17,199 nt of DNA from Gamarada debralockiae. Taxonomy: Eukaryota > Ascomycota > Leotiomycetes > Helotiales > Hyphodiscaceae. Within the stretch, counting starts at the first letter, position 1. Each line of letters begins with the position of its first letter. A program made the position numbers and the translations under genes. The DNA lies in contig NXFV01001526.1 in NCBI GenBank assembly GCA_002803225.1, forward strand, positions 1 to 17,199. The letters run 5' to 3'. Positions 1 through 7,098 of this stretch are shown in pieces. The notes under the pieces were generated by a model. The model saw only the letters and a program-made list of their open reading frames with translations, had not been told where the DNA came from and did not search any database.

Positions 1-152
1 TACACCAAAAGACACGACACAAAGCAATATCACGCGTACTTTATACGTTATATACTCCCTGCCGATTCGGCGCTTCTTTTGAGGCCCCTTACGGGTCCCC
101 TGACACCATTTGACTGCGCAGTGACGCGTGAAGCAGTGACGCGTGAAGCTCT
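1..152 (+). other. Probable LINE 5' untranslated segment
   Basis: This is non-coding sequence directly ahead of the LINE ORF1 start. It contains a perfect 15-bp tandem duplication (CAGTGACGCGTGAAG at 119-133 and 134-148) that ends five bases before the ORF1 ATG. The assignment as LINE leader rests only on position. The true 5' end of the element cannot be seen because the window starts inside it or next to it. Confidence 0.35.
119..148 (+). repeat. 15-bp perfect tandem duplication before LINE ORF1
   Basis: Two head-to-tail copies of CAGTGACGCGTGAAG lie immediately upstream of the ORF1 start codon at 153. It may be part of the element's promoter or leader, or a local replication slip. Confidence 0.8.
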
Positions 153-1542
153 ATGGCGCCACTACCGACTACCCTCTCGCAGGCCCTGCTCAATACTACA
201 ACAGCTGCAGCTACACGGGCAGTAGATGGCCAGCTTATTTACGGACTAATCGCAACACTGTGGGATGAATACCTACAATCTGACGTAGTCCGCAACCCTC
301 TGACAGCACTTTGTACAGAGATCCTCAACACCGTAAACAAGCACTTTGACGCTTATATCAAAGGCTCCCACCCTCCCCGAATAATGCCGCCGGCAATACT
401 CCCTCTGCCAAACCCTACGAATCCGAACCCCTCTTTCCCCCCTATTACATACGCCCAAGCAGCTACAACAGCTGCCCCGAGGCGTCAACCTACGGGCCGC
501 ACACCCCCTACAAAACGCCCAGATACCCGATTCTTCATACGAATTGGGCCAGAACACAAGGCTAGAGCAGCAGGTGGATATGCAATCCTCTGTGCTCTAA
601 AAAAGGAGCTGGGGGAGCAAGCCCCTCTCCTTAAAGAAGTACAAGCTGTCAAATCTAGATATGCCCTTTGTACAAACTCCCTCAAAGACCTTATGGCCCT
701 AGAAACATATACAGAAGACATTTCACGGATGATTGGGAATTGCAAACTTGAATGCCAACCAAACTGGACTACGTACAGACTTGACAACGTCCCGAGGGCT
801 GTCTGTACTATTGGCGGAATAGCCCCTGTTAAAGAGAACACTCTCGCCGAGTCTATTGTTGACGTCACTGGCCAGCGGCCAGTCCAAACTATTGAAACAA
901 CACAAAGCAAAGAGAAAGGCCTATGTAATACAAGCTAGTTTGTGAGCTTTGAGACAAAGTCTCACGCAGCGCTACCAAAGACACTCCGGATACTTGGCGT
1001 AGTCGCAACTGCTTCTGCCATTGTATACAAACCAAAGACAGTCTAATGTAAACGGTGCTTCCAGTGGCACAACACGCGCTGTTGTACACGGGCCCAACGG
1101 TGCCGCATCTGCGGATCAAACAACTACAGCGAAGACAACCCACACAACCCGCTATACAACCGCAAAACCTTATACTTGCCCCGCGAGATGTATACATTGC
1201 GGAGGTCCTCACCCGGCGGACGATATCAACTGCCCCCTGCGGCTTACTCACAAGGGCCCAAAAACCAAATCTGAGCGGGAGGCAATTCTGCAAACAACTA
1301 AGGCTGCCCGAGCAAGAGCCTGCGCGGTAGCGGGCTGCTCAAAAGCTAACCTACAGGATGTACAGATGGCAGAGTCAACTACTACACCTACACAAACAGG
1401 TCCGGATTCTCCAGATCCAAGCCCAACACCTACTCCTACGCTATCTACACGCTTCCGGGCAACTGGCAACTGCTTTGCACCTCTAACTGGAGCCGTGCCA
1501 TTCGCGGACCGTCTACGGGCCGCAAGCTCAACCTCGAGCTAA
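153..1542 (+). pseudogene. Tad1-like LINE ORF1 (gag-like), disrupted
   Basis: This is a gag-like nucleic-acid-binding ORF1 of a fungal non-LTR retrotransposon (Tad1/LINE type). The first open part runs 153-938 (261 codons) and carries the typical low-complexity Pro/Thr/Ala N-terminus followed by the FFIRIGPEHKAR block. The frame is then broken by TAG at 936-938 and TAA at 1044-1046, but ORF1-type protein sequence continues in the same frame through both. After the second stop comes a CCHC zinc knuckle (C-x2-C-x3-H-x3-C, about 1047-1082) and a CRICGS block. Around 1140-1160 the frame changes, and a second knuckle (CIHCGGPHPADDINC, about 1195-1240) is read in the other frame to the stop at 1540-1542. 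The element is therefore dead: two stops and at least one frameshift. Both stops are explained by one transition each (TGG to TAG and CAA to TAA). The family assignment is from remembered ORF1 patterns, not from an alignment. Confidence 0.8.
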
Positions 1543-1861
1543 CTTTATTTTCTTTTGTTATACTACTTTTTGTGTGGCAGTTGCGGACGGGGATAGAAGA
1601 GTGCTAGAATAGGGGTCTGGCTGCACTGGGACGGCAGCGAATTGTCTTCCTCAAGAGGTCAACTGACAGCGGCGGCAATCATGTAAACCCTGCTAATGCT
1701 CCTTGGATTTTTCTCCCTTTTGGGTTTTTTGTAATAGGTAACTACTTGTAAATAGCAGAGCTACTAGAGCCCGGGGGCCTCCCTCCCCCGGCGTCCTTTG
1801 CCCCTCCGGGGCCTTCTAGGACACGTGACCGGATCATGTGCTCCGCACGGACGTTAAATAG
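1543..1861 (+). mobile_element. LINE-like 3' untranslated segment
   Basis: Non-coding sequence follows ORF1 directly, with no endonuclease or reverse transcriptase ORF in between. It has a T-rich stretch (1544-1572) and a GC-rich block at about 1769-1818 able to form hairpins (CCGGGGG pairing with CCCCCGG; CCCCTCCGGGG). It runs into an (AC)n tract, in the position where LINEs carry a simple-repeat tail. I infer that this is the 3' end of an internally deleted LINE. An alternative is that it belongs to a separate insertion. Confidence 0.4.
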
Positions 1862-1887
1862 ACACACACACACACACACACACACAC
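1862..1887 (+). repeat. (AC)13 microsatellite
   Basis: Thirteen uninterrupted AC dinucleotides lie between the LINE-like 3' segment and an LTR-like fragment. It may be the simple-repeat tail of the LINE copy. Short open frames reading through it are repeat artefacts, not genes. Confidence 0.9.
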
Positions 1888-1888
1888 C

Positions 1889-2069
1889 TGTACATAGATA
1901 CCTATACATACATGCACAATCGTACAACTTGTTTGCTGATGCATTTTTGCAGTGCGTTCGAGCACATAACCTTCGTTTTACGTCGTCTTTGTTTTATCCC
2001 TCACTAAGAGCACGTGCGATACACAGCGCAATCGGGACGCGCTTATACTCGCATTTCGTTCCTTCTACA
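1889..2069 (+). mobile_element. LTR-like fragment, plus orientation
   Basis: This 181-bp stretch begins TGTACAT and ends TTCTACA, so it has TGTA...TACA ends like an LTR. Its last roughly 50 bp (2018-2066) match in reverse complement a second fragment at 2949-2997 with few differences. No target-site duplication is visible at its edges, and no gag or pol of an LTR element follows. Only the shared terminal portion is well supported; the outer boundaries are a guess. Confidence 0.4.
2018..2066 (+). repeat. Inverted repeat, left arm (partner 2949-2997)
   Basis: The arm contains CACAGCGCAATCGGGACG and then GCGCTTATACTCGCATTTCG. The reverse complement of 2949-2997 is the same except for one T/A difference near the start and CC for TT near the end. 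The two arms lie about 880 bp apart and flank the LINE ORF2 remnant. Confidence 0.85.
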
Positions 2070-2200
2070 GTAACTAAGTAGTACTAAAAGCAATTAGCAG
2101 ATTACATTACTAATCTAGTTAAAACTTCATTAGTTAAATCTATAATAGTTTCTACATATTAAGGGTAGGAGATAATCAGGTACTAATTGTATAGATTCTA
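2070..2200. other. AT-rich sequence between LTR-like fragment and ORF2 remnant
   Basis: This segment is rich in TA, AAT and TTAG and has no open frame. It looks like mutated transposon DNA, possibly an upstream continuation of the ORF2 remnant, but no protein pattern is recognisable. Confidence 0.4.
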
Positions 2201-2764
2201 GCTAGTCAAGAATTCCACCTAAGCAAACTAGCAAAGCAAGCCGCGAAACGAGCCACAAAAAGAGATCAAGCGCCAGAAGAATTATCACTATAGGCAAAGT
2301 CTATACTACTAAATTATACAAGAGCAAAGCAATCTAAAAAGCAAAAGATTCTCTAAGGGGTCAGAAGATACTCTACAGAAATGGACGCAGCACTACTAGG
2401 ACAATACACTCACGCGTTATACAACTCCCTTAGTCGACGAGAAGCAAGGGTATTGGCTTAGCTATAGACGGGCATAACACACCTCAATGGCTACCTCAAC
2501 TAAATTAGTGTCGCGGAGTCGGATTAGTGTGCGTATAGACAAGCTAGGGAAACAATAAAACACTTTCTTTTCTGATATACAAAATAGGATACACTACAGA
2601 CACGGATAATAGCGCAGACGGAGATAAGGAGAGGTAACCTTTCTTACTTCCTAGGAGGCAAAGCTAAGTCTAATCTAGAGGAATGGGCGCCAAACCTAGA
2701 GGCGGTCCACGAAACGATCAAATACGCAATTTCTACTAGACGACTTAATTTAAAGGTAGAATAA
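2201..2764 (+). pseudogene. Degenerate C-terminal end of a LINE ORF2 (RNase H tail and zinc-binding tail)
   Basis: One reading frame spans 2201-2764 and keeps protein-like sequence throughout, although it is interrupted by eight stops (2291, 2354, 2459, 2465, 2501, 2525, 2573, 2585). It reads KLAKQAA (end of an RNase H domain, about 2225-2245), then GQYTHALYNSLSRREARVLA (2399-2458), TGITHLNGYL, QARETIKHFLF, RRGNLSYFLGGKAKS and a final LEEWAPNLEAVHETIKYAIS block ending at TAA 2762-2764. This order is that of the C-terminal end of the ORF2 polyprotein in fungal Tad1-like LINEs, where a Cys/His tail follows reverse transcriptase and RNase H. Some of the expected Cys positions are lost. The length is intact with no frameshift seen, so damage is by substitution. 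The endonuclease and reverse transcriptase regions are not present upstream in this window. Confidence 0.8.
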
Positions 2765-2942
2765 GCTACTATATAGCTTGTGAATAAGATTTCCTAAGTT
2801 TTTCCCTTTTATACTTTCCTCTCTTATACCCCAACTAACTATACCACGCACCCTTGTGTGCCCTAACAAGCCCCGCTTCAACTGCTAAGGATAGGATGTT
2901 AAACACTTGGGGGAAGTTGCCCTCAAGTTTACTTATTACTAA
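2765..2942. other. Sequence between ORF2 remnant and minus-strand LTR-like fragment
   Basis: The first part (2765-2830) is T-rich and may be the LINE 3' untranslated region. The rest (2835-2942) is open on the minus strand and joins the LTR-like fragment without interruption, so it may be the internal start of an LTR element on that strand. No conserved protein domain is visible. Confidence 0.3.
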
Positions 2943-3134
2943 TATTATAGAAGGGGCGAAATGCGAGTATAAGCGCGTCCCGATTGCGCTGTGAATCAAG
3001 AGAATGAAAGTATTGTTGGAGTGTGAACTGCCTGAAGAATGAAGTATATGCGCAACGCGATATTTATGCTGGTCCTGCGCACGTGTCTGTGAACCACGTG
3101 CGCATAGACCACAAAACCCCACTACAATATAACA
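2943..3134 (-). mobile_element. LTR-like fragment, minus orientation
   Basis: On the minus strand this 192-bp stretch begins TGTTATATTGTAGTGGGG and ends TTCTATAATA. The ends would be perfect TGTTAT...ATAACA inverted ends if the final TA were a mutated CA. It holds a pair of CACGTG-containing segments. Its 3' part matches the plus-strand fragment at 2018-2066. No flanking target duplication is visible, so it is not a clean solo LTR. Confidence 0.45.
2949..2997 (-). repeat. Inverted repeat, right arm (partner 2018-2066)
   Basis: This is the reverse complement of the plus-strand arm, with only a few differences, two of them C/T transitions (CC here, TT in the other arm). Confidence 0.85.
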
Positions 3135-4272
3135 CGAGCATTCCCTATATAAAAGACGTGGCTATTGTATGATTATCGGTAGGAGATCCATGTGTATAGG
3201 CTTGGACGAGATACTAGTTATTCTGAAAGAAGTAGATCATGTACTGTACATAATAGGAATAGTGCCTTTTAGGCTTTTGCCGGGCGTAATAAACTACCAC
3301 CACCACCACCGCCGGTTTCGGGTGCTACTATATCATCCCATGCTTCCTTTTCACTGATCGCTCGTTACGAGTAGTAGTAAACATATCTGGGTGTCGTCAT
3401 GGAAAGCCAAACTCCCCAACATTGGGATGGATAGATGTGTGGAAATGAAGAAGGATCTCGGTGGCAGATGCTGACCAGAGTGCAAAGGTGGGCATTGGCA
3501 GGCCAAGAATCTCCAGAAGCACCTCAATGCCACCGACTCAGCACCCTTATCGGTATACGAATCGTACCTTATCACGAAAGGTTGCCGTTCCGTATCAGCC
3601 AATCGCTGAAGTTGTGAAGAAGGCGGATATAATCTCTCATCTGCAGGCGTGCTACTTCCAGGCAGTGTGAAAGCTGTGAAGTGGACGACTAGATCAGCGA
3701 TGACTCCGTGTTGAGAGTCTTGTGGGTGAGATTGTAGCTTCGTTTCCTGATGCGGACTTACCGTCTAGTATTTTACTATACAAAATAATCCTATTCACGA
3801 CGTGAATAGAGATAACTAATATTAGAGAAAACCCGAGTCGGTCTAATACACGAATTACTGCACGCATAGAAGAGGGCCACTCATTGCCGCGGTCTGGAAT
3901 ATTAGGGCTTGATAAGATAAGGTTCTCTATTTCTTATTTAGACGCAACTGGATTGATAGTGGTTTGATGATAAGTAATTAAAAAAGTAGGTGGCTAGGAT
4001 GACCGCGTCGCGCGTCTCACTTAAGTTCTAGCTCTTACGTAGTTATCTCGACTGACCGACTGGAAACGCAAAGCTGACTCGACTGGCTGATTGCAAATGC
4101 TGAACTGATTGAGAAACCATCTCATGGGCATTTTTATGAAATACACCTTTGACCTCATTGGAGGTCTATTGATTCACAGACTGCCAACCTGTCTGCAAGA
4201 AAGTAAAATCAGCACTAAAACCTCTTCTCAAACCGCGCACCCGAACATCAATATTCCCACTCTCAGTAATCT
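3135..4272. other. Intergenic region without recognisable gene
   Basis: Short open frames occur on both strands (for example 3351-3670), but none shows a known domain, signal peptide or intron-linked continuation. There is an (ACC)5 tract at 3296-3310 and a 19-bp palindrome at 3791-3809. The last few hundred bases serve as the 3' flank of the transporter gene. Nothing else is supported. Confidence 0.6.
3791..3809. repeat. 19-bp palindrome with one-base centre
   Basis: Arms CTATTCACG (3791-3799) and CGTGAATAG (3801-3809) are perfect reverse complements around a single A. It lies in an AT-rich gene-free stretch. It could be a dimeric protein-binding site or chance. Confidence 0.6.
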
Positions 4273-5961
4273 TCATTCCTTCTTCGTGAGCCATGAGTTC
4301 CTGTTTGCATATGGGTCTACAATGTACTTTGAAAAGTCCCTGGCCTTGACCTTCTCCGCAAACAGTACGTCCAATTCCTCGAATGTGCGATCCTTCGTCT
4401 CTGGCAATCGGAACCATGTCCAGACCAAGAACGCAAACGCACATCCACCCCAGAAGAAGCCAGTCTTTCCCTTCCAGTCACCAGCGGTGGGATTGAGCAT
4501 ATATGGATTGATGACGTTGCAGATGATTTGGGAAATGTAATAAGCGATGCGAGAGAGACAGATGGACTTGTTTCGCAAACGTGTCGAAGACGTCTCTCCG
4601 ATGATTGCATAACAGATAGGGCCAACTGTCATGTAGTAAACCAGAAGCCAAATCAACATCATTGATGCTTGGGCGTAGTAACCACCTGGCGAATTACCTG
4701 CAGCTGCGCTAGTAATGCCAACGATCATAAGCACGCCTGTCAGGGCTGCCAGACCAACCACGTACAGAGTGCGGCGGCCAAAGGCGTGAAGAAGGTACCA
4801 CGATATGATAGTTCCCACAGCAGCTAGTCCCAGACCTCCAACGGCCATCTTGAATGAGATGCTAGTGGGCAGACCGGCTTGAACAAAAAAGTAGGTTGGA
4901 GTGCCTCCCATTGCAGAGCCGCAGAATGGCTGTGCGGAGAAAACCATGCAGACGATTTCTGTGCGTCGACGATCAATGCCCTTAAAGCAGTCCCAATACG
5001 AAGTTCCTGCGTCGATGTCCTTCTCCAAGGCATTGGTGTGGATCATCATCGCGAGCGTTTGCTTGACCTTGCATTTCTCCACGCCAGAGGAGAGACGCAG
5101 AAGACTGTGTTCAGCTTCTTCATGCTTTCCTTTTCGAACCAGATGCCAAGGAGATTCGGGGGCGAAAAACAGGACAACGAACAAGGGGATTGGCCACGCC
5201 CACTGGACAGCAAACCTACATGGGCAGACATTAGTAAGTACTTGGTTGAGATGGGACGTTGGAATGACTTACGGAATCTTATAGGCCCACTTCGTAGTTC
5301 CGTCTGAGAACGCCGATAACACTCCAGCCGCGACAAGCTGTCCAAACGCCCAACAGAGGTTGACGTAAACCGTCAAGTAACCTCGAAGGACCATGGGGCA
5401 GACTTCGGAAGCGTACGCCGGCGCCATGGTCGCAAAGACTCCCCATGGAATACCGCACAGGATTTGGCCGATAAGAAGCACAGGAAGTGACGGTGCGAAG
5501 AAAGGAAGGAAGATAAAGGCAACAATGGACATCAAAGAAGCCAAGAGTGTTTTGCGATATCCGAACTTGTGCGTGAAATAGCCGTTGCTGAATGCGCCGA
5601 TAATGGTTCCGATGCCCGTGCCGTTGCTCAACCCAGCTTGCCAGGCAGCGGAGAGAGAGTACGAGTCGGTACTTGCAATGTAGTCCCCATAACGTTGGAC
5701 GAATGCTGGTTGCGCGAAGAGGGAGCCGATGAGAACAATGTCATACCCCTCCATAATGATGGCCGTTGACACGAGAACCGACCACATGACTGCTTTGGGA
5801 TATTTTCGAAGGGCTTGGACAAGAGTAAGGGTATGCTCGTCAACGGTAGCCTGCTTGGCCAGAATATCATCTTTGGAGTCGTTGCCTTCAAAGTGTGAGG
5901 TGATACCACCTTCTCCCTCGATCTTCTCGCTGGGTTGAACTTTTGTATCTGGATTCATCAT
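4273..5961 (-). CDS. MFS sugar transporter, alpha-glucoside permease type
   Basis: This is a plasma-membrane sugar:proton symporter of the major facilitator superfamily, closest in pattern to fungal maltose/alpha-glucoside permeases. The spliced product is 543 aa, the usual length for the family, with exons 5961-5273 and 5215-4273 (minus strand). The 57-bp intron has donor GTAAGT, branch site ACTAAT and acceptor TAG, and splits codon 230 within the WAYKIPFAVQW block. Visible marks are a hydrophilic N-terminus, GYRKT after TM2, RGYLTVYVNLCWAFGQ near residues 190-205, PESPW at 249-253 (the alpha-glucoside subgroup form of the PESPR motif) opening the central loop, FGRRTLYVVG in the second half, GPICYAIIGETSSTRLR, and PETKDRTFEELDVLF near the C-terminus. 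The start could be either of two adjacent ATGs (5961 or 5958). It lies in tandem with the GH31 gene. Three CTCCGGCGG-type sites sit 237-417 bp upstream. Substrate is inferred: a short alpha-linked sugar, perhaps isoprimeverose or maltose. Confidence 0.93.
5216..5272 (-). other. Intron of the sugar transporter gene
   Basis: The minus-strand sequence begins GTAAGTCATT and ends CCCATGTAG, with a TTACTAATG branch site about 20 bases before the acceptor. Removing it joins two frames into one continuous transporter whose length is a multiple of three. Confidence 0.9.
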
Positions 5962-6197
5962 GGCACGTCGAATGGTGAAGCCAACTGGATGTGTACAAGA
6001 GATGCGCGCCGCTCTAGAGAGCTGGCAGTGATAGAAATGTGGAATGAAAAGTTCCCCAACTTTGGGAATTTGGCCAACAATATACTCGTGGTGAAAGCCG
6101 CCCTCGCGAACACGAGCTTCAAACTACCTCCGTAGCGCGAGCTGCTCGGAGTGGAACAACGCGAGAATGCGGAGGTTAGTTGGCTCCCCAGATTCTT

Positions 6198-6208
6198 CCC
6201 CGCCGGAG
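6198..6208 (-). promoter_or_regulatory. CTCCGGCGGGG site 1 (transporter promoter)
   Basis: This is a perfect copy of the shared 11-mer on the minus strand, 237 bp upstream of the transporter ATG. It is followed by AA, as is the copy at 15553-15563, giving a 13-bp identity between the two promoters. Confidence 0.7.
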
Positions 6209-6298
6209 GCCCATCGAGTGCGGGGCTTACCCACTGGTATCATTGATGCGCACGAGTCGAGAGCACAAACTATCATGTGTTACTTTTTACTACTTCAG

Positions 6299-6307
6299 CT
6301 CCGGCGG
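6299..6307 (+). promoter_or_regulatory. CTCCGGCGG partial site (transporter promoter)
   Basis: It matches the first nine bases of the shared 11-mer and then diverges to CA, so it lacks the GCGGGG part. It lies between the two perfect copies. Confidence 0.5.
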
Positions 6308-6367
6308 CAGTGATCCCAGGGGGGATTTCTAGCCAGCCGGGTGCAGTACTAGCTGTAAGGGGTAATT

Positions 6368-6378
6368 CTCCGGCGGGG
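6368..6378 (+). promoter_or_regulatory. CTCCGGCGGGG site 2 (transporter promoter)
   Basis: This is a perfect copy of the shared 11-mer on the plus strand, 407 bp upstream of the transporter ATG, within a longer G-run (GGCGGGGGGCG). Confidence 0.7.
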
Positions 6379-6778
6379 GGCGAGGCACTTTGAGCTTTCC
6401 CGCACGTGCATCCTAGTTAGTCACCTCTCATCTCTCGGCGTGCGTCTGGAACGTGCGTCTCTGCATTTGGAACAGAAAGTCACCAACAATTTTTTTTTCA
6501 CTAAAGAGATGTCTCCTTGACCAATCCGATAGTGCTCGATCAGTTCAGTTCGGCACTTTTTCCCAAGAAATGAGTCGGTCACTGTGGGGGTCCCCGTAGG
6601 AATGCCGCTTCTGTCGCATCACGAGAAGCCACTTGGTCTGCTGGACGCCACTTCAATGAATTTCTGGAAAGGCCATGGAAGCCTGGAACCGGTGCCTTGG
6701 AATGGGAAAACTCTAGATACCTATTTTACAGACTGGGGGTGAAGACAAGTCACCGGCAGAAAGCTGACTGGATGCACA

Positions 6779-7098
6779 ATGTGTTCCGTAAAGCTGAGAA
6801 AGAAATCCATAATCTACTGCAAATTTATGGGTTGGTGGGGGTGCGGCAGGGTCACGTGGACGCTAGTCAATGAGCTTGGTAGAAGTGATTCTTCAGATGA
6901 ACTTGACTTGATTCTTATTCCAGCTCTACTGTCAGTAGAGCCAGTATATGTAGAGCTCTGTACAGCTCGTACATATGTACCTTCCGGCCGAGCCTACAGA
7001 GCCTTCAGATGTCAGATCGGCCCTACAGATGTCGGGTCATATCGGTACTAAGTATACCGACATTTATGGCAATATTCCTGACATCTACCAACAATCTA
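6779..7098. other. 3' flank of GH31 gene with clustered palindromes
   Basis: No gene is supported here. The part nearest the GH31 stop (6920-7075) is dense in small inverted and direct repeats, listed separately. It may hold the GH31 transcript end or a degenerate small transposon. Confidence 0.5.
6923..7063. repeat. Cluster of palindromes and short direct repeats
   Basis: The cluster contains a 19-bp palindrome with one-base centre (6923-6941, arms GCTCTACTG/CAGTAGAGC), a perfect 12-bp palindrome GTACATATGTAC (6969-6980), direct repeats of CAGATGTC (7006-7013 and 7026-7033), and an ATGTCGG arm (7029-7035) that can pair with CCGACAT (7057-7063), competing with TCGGTA/TACCGA (7042-7047/7055-7060). 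Confidence 0.65.

Larger units (their letters stand above)
5962..6778 (-). promoter_or_regulatory. Upstream region of the transporter gene
   Basis: This is gene-free sequence upstream of the minus-strand transporter. It contains two perfect copies of CTCCGGCGGGG (6198-6208 minus, 6368-6378 plus) and a shorter CTCCGGCGG (6299-6307). Each full copy includes GCGGGG, which also fits the CreA consensus SYGGRG. No clear TATA box was identified. Confidence 0.6.

Noticed and set aside
1945..1975. tRNA-like segment containing GTTCGA
   Set aside because: The T-arm-like bases are not followed by an acceptor stem, and no D-arm or anticodon arm fits upstream. No tRNA is supported in the window.
1742..2081. 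Open frames through the (AC)n tract on both strands
   Set aside because: They are translations of a microsatellite and an LTR-like fragment, with His-Thr or Val-Cys runs, not protein-coding genes.
3351..3670. Overlapping open frames of 60-83 codons on both strands
   Set aside because: No domain, signal peptide, or splice continuation was seen, and frames on both strands compete, so none is supported as a gene.
4109..5307. Plus-strand open frames opposite the transporter
   Set aside because: They are shadows of the well-supported minus-strand transporter exons and have no family pattern of their own.
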